A stretch of DNA of 64,000 bases from Ceratopteris richardii (taxonomy: Eukaryota > Streptophyta > Polypodiopsida > Polypodiales > Pteridaceae). The notes below the pieces were generated by a model. That model did no database searches and had not been told where the DNA came from. It saw only the letters and a list, made by a program, of their open reading frames with translations. Numbering within the stretch: the first letter of the stretch is position 1; each line of letters begins with the position of its first letter. The translations under genes were made by a program, and so were the position numbers. Below are positions 44,501 through 55,005 of this stretch, one piece after another. The stretch covers positions 89,119,706 through 89,183,705 of the forward strand of contig CM035406.1 of NCBI GenBank assembly GCA_020310875.1, given 5' to 3'.

Positions 44501-46821
44501 CAAGAATGTGTGATTGGAACTACTTTGTAGATTGCCCAAGCCTTGGCAATAAAAATTCCTTTTAGGAATTATTCACTCAGGTTCCATATATCCAATGGAA
44601 AAGTGTGAAAAGAATAAGCTGCTCCAAGTTTGAACAGAGTGAAGAAATTCCAAGAGTGTAGTCTGCAACCGTGAAAATGGTACTTAAGTCTGTGGAAGGT
44701 AAAACATAAGTGTTTGCCTATCCTTAAAGCGATTTTGGTACAAATCTAGAGAGCATGAGCACATGCTTAGACTTAAGCAGTAAAGAGATTCATGTAAAAG
44801 TCTCGGCCGAGATAGGTACCTAAAGCATCAGTAAAGAAGGAATCTAAAGACAAGAAGTTAAAAAACTCTTGTCACTACAAATTATTCAAGGAGCTGGAAT
44901 CTGTGAAAATTCAAGTACTTGGAATTTTGTTTGGTTCTCATTTGAAAACCCTAGCAAAGAAGGATGGATGTTCCATCAAAAGGTTTTCAAGTTCGCGAAG
45001 GAAAGCACAAGATTGTAAAAACAATCATGTGAAGGGATCAAAACCTAGAAAATCTAGTTAGAGGTGATGCCTAAAACTTTGAAAATTCTTGTAAAGAATT
45101 AAAGGGTACTCTATCAAGAGATGTTTAGACTTTAGGATAAGAATCACCCACACATTAATGTGAATATAAAATAGGGTGGTATGGGACACCATATTTTATA
45201 CTCAGATTGATGTAGGAAAGATGGTATGGGACATTGGACCGTGGGATGATAATTATATTTTAGTCCTAGATTGGATCTTGAAAGTTAAGTTTGATCCTCA
45301 AGGGAATTAAGACGTCAAAGAAGAAAGTTTAATTCATAAAGGATAAAAGTAGTATCTCAAGATACTTCAAGATAACTTCAAGATCAAGAAAACTGAAGAT
45401 ATGAAGTGAGTAACTTCCAAGATCTTCTTATAACACTTCAAGCTTAAGTGTTCTTGGACAGAAATAGTTGATAAATTTTTGAAAAAAGTTGGATTTTGAT
45501 TTTGAGTTAATATTTTCAACCAAAGATTTGATTCACTAAGTCAAACATCAACAGAAAGACTGAATGTAACCTGTCAAGTGAAGCATTGTTTAAGTAAAAA
45601 ACTCATTAGTAGAATGTCAGTGGGTCGACACACTGATGTTGGATACCACACTAGCATCTTGTGGTTGGATGATGTTTAGATTTACTCTATGATTCTTTTT
45701 GAGAATCGACTTCCTTTCTCTTAAAGAAGTAGAAAAAAATGCTTCAATACCTTGTTGAAATAGATCATCAAGAAGTTAAAGTCTTGAGTCATCAAGTATT
45801 TGACTCATAGCAAGTTTATATCTTAGAATTTTGAATTAGTTATACAGATTTTTAGTTATTTCCTTCTACATTCCAAATCTTTTGGAATTGACTCAGATAT
45901 GGTATTTGATTTCTATTGCAAAAGTACAGGGTTAGCCGATTGGAACTAGATAACTAATTAAACATCCTAGATAGATGTTCTGTATAAGAACTTATTCAAT
46001 TTTCAAAAGATAGAAAGTCCACGATTGACTTATTCATTTGGGTTTGCTTCTAGTTATTAGCATAACTCTCATGACCTAGAGTTCAGTACACTCTAGAGCA
46101 CTGAAGTAAGGAATTGCTAATCAGATTGATAATTCCCAAAAAATTTCAAATAAAAGTCTTTGAGAAAAGTATCCTAAGTTGGATAATTTTCATTTTGAAT
46201 TTGACTTGGTCAAGATATAGTTAGGTTGACCCAAAATAAATGGAAAATTTTCTCCAACACTTTACATGGGATTTTCAAGCCTATTGGGACCGAGTAGTCC
46301 TCAAGTAGGGTGAAGAAATCATGTAATTGTTGGTTGGGAGTTAGCCATTTTACAAACATCCAAGCCAGATGTTTAGATCAACCAAACTTTAAGTTTTCCA
46401 AATTCAATTCAAGTGAATCAAGAGTTCTCAAAGTCTTGCTAGGGATACAAATCCCACTTTTGTTACTAAGTCCATGCACCAGTTATGCCCAAAAATGGAC
46501 TAGTAATTGGAATCCATCCATTTCATATGTTTGTGCCTAGATCGCACATCGAGAAACAATGAAGTGGTTGGGAATGTTTTTAGATCCACCCTTATTATTC
46601 ATTCACTACTTTGTACTTTGAACAACTTATCAAAGTGCAAAGCTGGACAGTGTTTTGAATCATTTGGGCAAGGATCCCACCACAGAGATGAGACATGTTC
46701 TTCTAGTTTTAGAACATGACCATGTTCTTCTAGTTTAAGAACATGAGGCTCGGGGGTTGCCTATCGATATTATATATATCTTTATTTTCGAGGAAGAAAA
46801 TCTTTTCCAAGGGGGCAAGAA

Positions 46822-47306
46822 TGTAATAAAGTAAGTCTATGGTCTAGGGATCCGACAGCTTCAAACAGATCTGAAATCGGACACCATTTGGTCACTCGTT
46901 TGTAGGACCAAAGATCTTAAGAATAGACTCAAGCATAAGTTCATGTGCTCTCATATTCAAGTAATCCACTTAGCCTAGTGGTTAAGTCTCATGGTTGTGA
47001 AGGAGGAGGTCTTGGGTTCAATCCCCATGGGGAGAGAGTTTTGCCCAAGAAGCTCTAGAGCCTTCTAACTCAAGTTAACGTGAGTTAACTTGAGTCTTGA
47101 GAGACTTAACTCGAGTGGTGAGTACAACTACCACTAGTGGAAACTAGTGGAAGGTACGAAAAGAGTGAAGGAGATTGCACATGCACTTGTGGACTCTAGT
47201 TACATTTGTGGTCCTCGTTGATTCGAGCAGCTATATATATAGGCATAAGGTTGGGATCAGAGTCATCTCTTTAGTACGTGGTGGTCGTAATCCTTGTTCT
47301 CTTACA
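46822..47306 (+). repeat. 3' LTR of element C
   Basis: Partner of 41045-41529; carries the better-preserved copy of the tRNA-like module at 46964-47034. Confidence 0.9.
46964..47034 (+). promoter_or_regulatory. tRNA-like Pol III promoter module in LTR of element C
   Basis: The A box TAGCCTAGTGG starts at 46971 and the B box GGTTCAATCCC at 47015, a 44-nt spacing identical to tRNA positions 8 and 52. The T-arm pairs at four of five positions (TTGGG with CCCAT). At the anticodon-loop position the sequence is TTGTGAA, with U33, anticodon GTG and A37. The acceptor stem is not convincing. The 5' LTR has the same module (A box TAGCCTAGTTG at 41194, B box at 41238, again 44 nt). Confidence 0.6.
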
Positions 47307-47395
47307 TCACAGGTGGTATGATAGGTTGGCTCTTATTTTTTTCCACCATACAATATCTCTTGTTAATTTAATCTCAAACAGATAAAAAGAATCAG

Positions 47396-47720
47396 AATAC
47401 ATACACATATATACACACACATACACATACCCACATACACATATACATGCAAACATATACACATACATATATGCATACATATACACATATACATACATAT
47501 AACATAAACACACATATACATACATATAACATAAACACACATATACATATCCCCATATATATGTACACACACATGCATGCATATACACTCATTCATACAA
47601 AATACATGCATTTATCCCACAATAATGTGTATTTGTGTATATGTGAATATGTGTGTATGTGTAAATGTGTATATGTGAATATGTGTGTATATGTAAACAT
47701 GCATATGTGAATGTTTATGT
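47396..47720. repeat. CA/TG-rich microsatellites
   Basis: ACACATATACATA repeats are followed by TGTGTATATGTGAATATG repeats. Confidence 0.92.
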
Positions 47721-47759
47721 ATGTAAATAATCAGATTATTAATATCAAATACCATTATT

Positions 47760-47944
47760 TGTAGATTCCAATCAATCAGATGGAACCCCACCACCGTCTC
47801 CTAATCGTGCAAAGGACTATATATTGTAAGTATATCAAACATTTAATTTTAAATATATTTGATAGATACATAACTCATATTTTTTTTTATTTCTTATTAT
47901 AATCAGATTCTGATAAATCAAAGGGCACTCCACCACCTCCTACC
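47760..47944 (+). pseudogene. CACTA-II plus-strand gene, first exons
   Basis: One exon (about 47763-47826) reads DSNQSDGTPPPSPNRAKDYI before a GTAAGT donor. The second (from about 47907) reads DSDKSKGTPPPPT and is cut by gypsy D at 47945; it resumes at 58350 (AMTSHV). The two exons look like duplicates of each other (G-T-P-P-P core). They match CACTA-I at 32797-32848 and 32979-33060. Confidence 0.55.
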
Positions 47945-48996
47945 TGTTAAAGGTGAAATCGCTCAACTATTGACTCAACTGTTAACTGACTACCGTAGAT
48001 GTTAATCACTAGTCCAAAATAACAATCCTTCGGAGACCCAGATTCTGGTTCCACACCTGCGTACCAGATATTTCCGAGTCTCTCTTTTTCTGTACTCAAT
48101 CTTACCGCAAAATAAATTGACTCTAGCCACGTGTGTCCTTGGGAGTGGTAGGGGTCTGTTAAACAGAGGCCCTGTACTAATTTCCCAACTTCTCACTCAA
48201 CCGTAGTTATGGTTTTCACGTCTTAGCTCAGTTGTTTGCTCCTGAACAACTTTGACTAGACCAACGTACTGGAACTCAGCGCTCCCAGACTGTTCCTGCC
48301 ATAGTAGTTGAACAGTAGTCCGAGATGACAGTCCAACACTTTTAGTAACTTAACAAGACCATAACACACAATCCTTCTTGTCAGTTCACAGACTTACCGT
48401 ATATCTACCTTCAACCCGTAATATCTACTGACAGCAAGACGTGTCGCAACATTATTACCATTCTACGCGTACTTAGACATTACCGGCATTAACCTTGAAC
48501 ACAGACTATAATACCGACTCATTCACTTACAGAGAATCATAGCAACTCATATCTATTCTTCACGCTTACATATTCCACCGAAGAATTAGCAGATAGACAA
48601 CACACTAACACCTTACGCATAATCAAAGATATCTTAACTCGTTATCGAACAGAATCTCAAAATCACAGTACCGATTCGTAACACCGCAGTGTATCGCGCA
48701 TGCGCAGACGGACAGTTACACAGATAAGGCACGCAGAACAGGATAGAGCCAAGACACTCTACTCGTTAACACCTACCTACACACAGTAGAAGAGCTAATC
48801 CCAAATCAGGGCTCTCACAATACACTCGCAACTCCCAAAACCGGGGTTCTTTGCCGTTCTCTTTTTATTGCTTTAAATAGAATTTTGTTACAAGGCTTGC
48901 GCGAATCTTTCTTTACCGCGTACTTCCAGAAGAGTTCTTTCTACATTAAAAACCTCTGTCTAAGTACAATTGTCCTTATTCGGCGGCCATCTAACA
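47945..48996 (-). repeat. 3' LTR of gypsy D
   Basis: Same length as the 5' LTR; differences seen near 48132, 48529, 48615 and 48867. Confidence 0.93.
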
Positions 48997-49025
48997 CTGG
49001 CACGCACGGTGGACTCGAACCCGCA
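48997..49025. other. tRNA-3'-end-like sequence abutting the gypsy D 3' LTR
   Basis: Plus strand, 1 base from the LTR: TGGCACGCACGG followed by TGGACTCGAACCC. Its complement ends in ...TGCGTGCCA and contains a perfect B box, GGTTCGAGTCC. This occupies the place where a polypurine tract is expected. Confidence 0.55.
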
Positions 49026-49030
49026 AGTAC

Positions 49031-51139
49031 CTATGGTTCGGAGACTAGACCTTCTAAGTACATACTTCGGGCGAGCCTAAATGTTCGGGTAATTTTCTTT
49101 TTGAGGGTTTCTAACATTTGCACTAAGGTGGTAGGTTCTAATAATTGGGCGTCGGTTCTGACGGCACTGAGGGCTATGGCTTGATTTAGCAAAATTTCGG
49201 CTTGGGTTTGAAGGAAAGCCTCTTGTAAGTAAAATTCGTTGGCGAGTGCCACATCTCGGGATGTCTTCATTTCGGTCAGTTTGGTCTGCAGCTCTGTGAT
49301 ATATTCCTTCTGGTTGCGTACTTGGTTGTCTAGGCGTTCAAATTGCTGGGTTTGGAACGCGAGGGTTTTCTGGTACGCATCTCGGTCTCGGCGAGCGTTG
49401 GTGATATCCTTTTGATATTGGGCTTCCCGTAGCAATTGGTGTTTGAGAATACGGTTGACCTCATCTGCGCATTCTTCGGCTCGCCGTAACTACTCTTGGA
49501 CTTGGTCGGCTTCTTTCTGTTGGTCCTGCATCTTCTGGGTGGTTTCTCGTAATTGAGTCTTCGTGTCTGCGATCAATTCTTCGAGAGATGCGTTGATATC
49601 TTCTTGTTCTTGAAGGGCGGCCTTCACGGCTCGAATTTCCTCATGTGCGTCGTATATGAGTTGGTCTTTGGCAGCTATCTGCTCCAGGGCTGCATCTCGT
49701 TGTTGTACTAGCGTCTGTTCTGTCGAAAATCTTGCTTGGAGTTCTGCTAGCTGTGTCTGTAGCTGATGATTCTCGGCCTTTACGGCATCAATTTCTTCCT
49801 GGAGGGGGGTGATGTCGGCTTCCAGGGTGTCGACCTTGTGCTGGTATTCTAGCTTCAGGTGGTCCGTGACTTGCTTAAAATGTGCTGGCAGCTGGTGTGA
49901 TAATTGCATGAGGAACTGCCCCATGACGGCTAGTTCCGAAAATGCGTTGTGTGGCGGTGGTGGTGGAGGATGACGAGGTTGAGAGGATGTGTCGGTGAGT
50001 AGTTGCTGGGAGTTTGGCGGAGAGTAGTTAGGGGAGGAAGAGGAGGATGCTGCGGGTTCAGTGATGGGTTGGCGGGGTGGTTCCGGTGGGGGGAAGGGGT
50101 TGACAGGAGGTGGTGTAGGGAGAACGGTATCGGAGGTGTTTACCTTGGCGACTGTTGGTTGTACGGTTTCTGTATGATTGATGGCTTCGATGAGTTGATC
50201 CAGTGCTTTTGTGGCCGATTCCTGTTTGTCCTGGTGATGCTCGGATTCCTTTTCGGTGGACACTATCTCTGTCTCTGCTTGATCCTGCTAGTCTGGTTGC
50301 TCTGTCGAGGTGTCGTTGTGTATTGAAGTGGCGGTGTCATGGTATGTCTCCTCTTTGTCGTCCTGCTTGGTGTCCTGATCTTTTTCGGCGGCTCCTTGTA
50401 CTTCACTTTCCGAGGAGCTGATCCGAATTCGCTTGGTGCGGAAGAGTTGATGAATCTCTTCGTCTTCTTCTTCAGTGTCCTCGATCGGTTGTGTGGATTC
50501 TTCGTGCCTAAGTGTGGGGCCGGTGGGTGGGGGTTGCGCTGCGAGAATGGTTGGGAAGAGGAAGGAGATGATGTGGGGAAGGCGAGAGCATGGGGTGGTA
50601 CCCTTTTGAAGCTGCTTTACTATAGCTACACATTCCTTATGGATTCTAAGGAAAAAGTAAGAGGCAAAATTTACAGGTTCGCGGGCAGCTAAGTCTACGG
50701 CGGAGTAGAAGGGGCGAGAGATGCCATATGTTCGTTTTTGCAGGTTGAGGATTGCTACGAGGAACTGTAGGGCGGATCGTTCGGGTTCCGGGCGGCAGAG
50801 AATGGCGTATTCGTTTGATGAGGAGCGGGGGAATAGTGCGGTCATGCGGGCGACAGGAATGCTAGGGCCGGTTTCACGGCCTTGCGGGATGAGGCGGTAG
50901 GCTGCAAAGAAGGCTTGGAAGGTGATGACGGTTCTAGATGGGAGGGAAGGGAAGACCCACTGTCGTTCGGTGATGGGGAGTTGGGCGATGGCGTGGATGA
51001 TCTGTGCGAAGAAGGGATGGGCTTCAACTGAGTGCCACGGCAACTCAGCGAAGTTGGCCAACCCTCGGCAACGCAGGTATTCGCCTACGTCTGTAGGGAT
51101 ACCTTCACGGAAAGCAGCGTAGTTGGCTAGTGCTTCCAT
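49031..51139 (-). CDS. Extra sense frame between gypsy pol and 3' LTR
   Basis: One continuous frame of 703 codons (702 plus stop) runs from ATG 51139 (ACCATGG context, MEALANYAAFREGIPTDVGE) to a stop at 49031. It is broken only by two amber codons, at 50288-50290 and 49490-49492. Residues 1 to about 210 look like a compact mixed domain (LANFAELPWHSVEAHPFFAQ, RQWVFPSLPSRTVITFQAFF). Then comes an acidic S/T-rich linker with a basic patch (FRTKRIRISSSE), a proline-rich linker (PPPVNPFPPPEPPRQP), and about 260 residues of heptad-like coiled coil. No signal peptide or membrane span is seen, which argues against an env-like protein. Extra frames 3' of pol are known in some plant gypsy lineages, but I do not recognise this one. 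Confidence 0.85.
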
Positions 51140-51428
51140 GGTGTTCACAAGCACACTTACGGAAAACACAGAATACTGAGAGAACACACACAATCACAAA
51201 AACACAATAACATTTCTTGGCGCGCTAAGAGGGTTAAAGAAGGAGAACACAGTGGGGGGGGGTAGGTATCATTGTGCAGTGCGGGAATGATATTGTTTGC
51301 GTGCTGGCGTGCGTACTTGAGTAACCGGTAGGGAGGGGCGGCTGGTAACCTAAAGATTTGTACAAAACACGGCAAAAAGAAAGAAAAACACAAAAATTTA
51401 TACAGAACGCGGTTCGCCGCTGAGTAAT

Positions 51429-54400
51429 TTAATGCGTACTAGTAGTGGGATAATACGGTCGCAGCTTCGACCCATTAATTACCTTTGGAAGTGGATTTCC
51501 AGTCAACGTAGTCAACCGAAAAGTTGCCGGACCGAGTTGTGTTGAGATCTTGAAAGGGCCGAACCACCGTAATTTGAACTTTCCTGCTGCTCTATCCGAC
51601 TTTGCGTTATAAAAGAGTACGAGCTGACCTACCGAAAAGATTGGAGTCTTCAAATATCGATCGTGTGTCTTGGCTTGCCTTAGTTGCACTTCGCGCATAG
51701 TTAAAAAACTGAGCCATCGGTGCTCATCAAGTTTTCTGAGTGCGTCCAGGCGTGCTGTCAGCGAATCTTCTGGTAGCATCTTCTGAGTGATTGCGACACG
51801 CAGACTTGGGATGACTACTTCCATGGGAGCGATTGCTTCTAAGCCATAAGCAAGCTTGAAAGGTGTCAAGCCTGTTGTTACCTTATATGTAGTTCGGTAT
51901 GCCCATAGTACCGCAGGTAGTAATTGATCCCATCTTTCCGGTGCTTCCATGATCAATTTCCGGAGGATGTTTAACAGTGATTTGTTTGTACTTTCAGCCA
52001 ATCCATTGGCACGTGGATAATAAGGAGAGCTAAATTTATGTGTGACCTGGAATGACTGTGTGAGTGCCTTCATTAAATTGTTTACAAAATGAGTGCCTTG
52101 ATCTGAGACAATTTCCAGTGGTAAGCCAAATCGTGGGAAGACATCCGTGAGTAGACATTTTGCTACCGTAACTGCTGTAGCAGACCGTAAAGCCCAGGCT
52201 TCTGCCCATCTAGTTGCGTAATCTGTGCAAGTGAGTATGTATCGATTGTTACTGGATACTGCTGGAGGTGTAATGGGTCCGATAAAATCTAAACCCCATT
52301 TTTGAAAAGGTTCTAATGGTAAGATGGGTTGTAGAGGAAAAAGATGCCGTTGTAAAGGTTGAGCAGCTCTTTGACAAGTATCACAATGTTTAACAAACTG
52401 TGAGATATCCCTGTACATCGTTGGCCACCAAAGTCCTCCTTGCAGAATTTTCCGGTGAGTTAAGTCTGCTGCAAAATGGCCACCGGAAGGAATGGAGTGA
52501 GCCAAAGTGATAACTGAGTTAACTTCATGTGGGGGAATACAGCGAAGTAGTATTCCCGTATGATCTGCATAATATAGTTCGCCAGCAATTAACCGACATC
52601 GGCGGCTAAAGACCGCAATTTTCCTTCGAACTGCCTTGGCAGTCTCGGCTGGAAAGCATCCTTCGGTGATAAAAGTTAGAATCTGATCATAGTATGTATG
52701 TGGTGTTTGTAATTTGGCAGTCTCATCGGGCAGTGGTTCAGCATTATAAATCGCAGGAGTCGTGTCATCTATGCCTACCGGAGCTTCACCGGAATCTAGG
52801 CGTGATAAGAAATCTGCTAAAGCATGTGCATTTCCGGGTCGGTGAATGACGTCATAGTCGAATTCTTGTAAAAGTAGCACCCATCGTGCTAATCGTCCTC
52901 CTAAGTGCTGCTGTCTTACTAGATAAACAAGGGCAGCATGATCCACATGAAAGGTAAATTTCCGGCCTAGTAGATAATGTCTGAACTTTTTGATTGAGTA
53001 AATTAATCCTAGACATTCTCTTTCAGTGGTGGAATAGTTCTTTTCTGCCGGTGCAAGCCTTCTACTGGCGTAATAAACAGGGCGAAACCACTTCTCTGTT
53101 TGCTGCATCAGTATACTACCAATTGCAATATCTGAAGCATCGACAAAAACATGGAACGGAGTGTCCCAGTCCGGTGGTTGTAAAATTGGGGCTTGCGTCA
53201 GGAGATACTTGAGTCGATCAAATGTAGTTTGACATTCTTCAATCCATTCAAACTGTCGGGGAGTTTTTGTGATTAGCCTGTTCAGTGGTACTGCTAGGTG
53301 AGCAAGCCACCGTAAGTGTCTGCCATGCCACCGTATTTGACCCATAAAACGCATTACTTCCTTCGGAGTCGTGGGTATCGGGGCTTCTAAAATCGCCGAA
53401 ATCTTATCTGGGTCCACTCGGATACCTTGAGCAGATACAATATGCCCAAGTAGTTTGCCACATGAAACCGCAAACACGGATTTGTTGGGATTAAGGTAGA
53501 GTCTATATTCTCTACACTTCTGAAAACAGCATCGTAAATGAAACAAATGTGCTATCATCTTCCCAAAGATTGAGAAGTCGTCGAGATATACTTGCATGAA
53601 TGTAAGTGAGATAAGGAGAAAATATCTCCTGCATACATCTTTGAAATGTGCTTGGTGCATTTCTCAATCCAAACCACATTACTGTGCAGGCAAAGACACC
53701 CCAATTGGTAATGAAGGCAGTTTTTGGTATATCCTCTTCAGCCATTCTAACCTGATTGTACCCGCTGTATCCATCTAAAAATGAATACATTTCATGACCT
53801 GCGACTCTATCAAGCATGGTATCCAAAAAGGGGATCGGGAAAGGATCTGGTACTGTTGCTGCATTTAATTTCCGGTAATCCACACAGATTCGTAATTGCT
53901 TGTTTTTCTTCGGCACGATCACAATGGGTGAGATCCATTCAGCGTGTTCTACTGGTACAATGAATCCGACTTTTAATAGTCTATCAAGTTCGGCTTTTAC
54001 CTGTGATGCATAATGGGGGTTCATTCTGTAGCTGGGTTGTCTGTTTGGTTTTACTTTCGGTTTCAACATGACTCTGTGTTGATAGATGCGCGGATCTAAT
54101 CCCTTCATGTCTTTGTAATCCCACGCAAAGACGTCTGCGAATTCGCGAAGAAGTTTAATCAAATCCTCCTTAAATGTTTCTGGTAAGTTCTGCCTTATCT
54201 TCACAGGTCGTGGGTGATTTCTATCTCCTAGATTGTACTTGATCAGCTGGTCTTCTGGGACATAAAATTGTTGAGGTTTCTCTGTATCGTCTGTTGGCTT
54301 GAACAGTGGTTGTAATTCATCGTCATGGGTTGAGGAAGTATCTTCCTGGACCGACTTTCCGGTGATAGCTACTACTGTACATACTGACGTGTTCCAGTTA

Positions 54401-55005
54401 TCTATGACGGATTGTAGATCAACAATTCCTAGAGACATTAAATCAGCGTTATTTTTTAGAAATTGTTCTTCTTCATCATCTGATAGTCCATCTAACATAT
54501 GGACTGGTTCAGCAAAATAGGGTCTGGCATGAGGTTCACAGGGTTGTATAGCATCTAGTTTTACCACATATTTACGATTGGCATCCTTGAATGTAAGCTC
54601 TTGTGCAGACCAGTCCTGTATTACCTTCGCATGCTTCAGCCAAGGTCGGCCGAAAAGTAGGTTGTAATCCAAAGTGGATTCGGGTAGATCTAGTATGACA
54701 AAAATCATCTTGAAAGTCGTACCTTGTAGAGTGATGGGTACATTCCGCACAAGTCCTACAGGATGGACTCTCGATTGATCCGCCATTCGAACAAAGAATT
54801 GAACTGGTTCAATTTCGGTCCAGCCTAGCTTTTTGCATAATGCTGCGGTCGCAATGTTTACGCCTGAGCCTCTGTCAATTAATACCTGCGTGATCTTCTG
54901 ATTCTTATACCATACTGTGATCAAGGGCACTGCATGATCAATCGCAGCATCAGGTTCCGGTTGAACTGCGGCTGTCGTCGGAATGCAAGCAGGTACTGGG
55001 CTGAA
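51429..55005 (-). pseudogene. Gypsy D pol with one frameshift in RT
   Basis: The protease has VLIDRGSGVNIATAAL near 54880. RT runs from ICVDYRKLNAATVPDPFPIP to the YLDD box (QVYLDDFSIFGK near 53590). RNase H has VFVDASDIAIGSILMQQ near 53140. Integrase has an HHCC finger (GGHFAADLTHRK, HCDTCQRAA), a core (DFIGPITPP, VSDQGTHFVNN, SPYYPRANGLAE) and a GPF-type C-terminus (KLRWFGPFKISTQLG). The frame changes by one base between about 53590 and 53620, just before YLDD, so the first half reads off-frame to 53512 and the second half is open from 53660 to 51429. Everything else is open over 1100 codons, so this is a very recent lesion. The true stop is TAA. Confidence 0.92.

Larger units (their letters stand above)
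41045..47306 (+). mobile_element. Element C: LTR retroelement without coding capacity (LARD-like), TSD tcaca
   Basis: The LTRs are both 485 bp (41045-41529 and 46822-47306) and I count roughly 20 differences. The duplication tcaca is at 41040-41044 and 47307-47311. The primer site TGGTATCAGAGC is at 41531-41542. The purine tract AAGGGGGCAAGAA lies just before the 3' LTR. The 5.3 kb interior has no open frame above about 80 codons and no gag, RT or integrase motif on either strand. Good LTRs with a long non-coding interior describe a LARD-type non-autonomous element. Confidence 0.88.
40365..47375 (-). pseudogene. CACTA-II minus-strand gene (Transposase_24-like), split by element C
   Basis: Exons on the minus strand: about 47307-47375 joined in sequence to 40983-41044 (CMVEKNKSQPIIPPVTWQFF, then RRQLRLQESFPQQK), interrupted by element C. 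Then 40812-40902 (KQAAAKKRVESGHTSHLGQM), about 40620-40735 (QRKDYGRYPTKHEIEYATHF), and about 40365-40537 (EYYGEANMDEVERQTQEGRS). The last ends in a D/E/H-rich acidic tail at a TAG. The exons are open, and introns begin and end with plausible GT/AG. The composition fits the second gene of plant En/Spm elements, whose product binds subterminal repeats. The family call is inference; homology to the CACTA-I copy is directly visible. Insertion of element C makes it non-functional. Confidence 0.6.

Noticed and set aside
48002..48196. 65-codon frame duplicated at 57350-57544
   Set aside because: Lies within the gypsy D LTRs; its presence twice only reflects LTR identity.
49031..51139. Env-like gene making gypsy D a potential retrovirus-like element
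   Set aside because: No signal peptide, membrane span or glycoprotein features; instead proline-rich and coiled-coil sequence.
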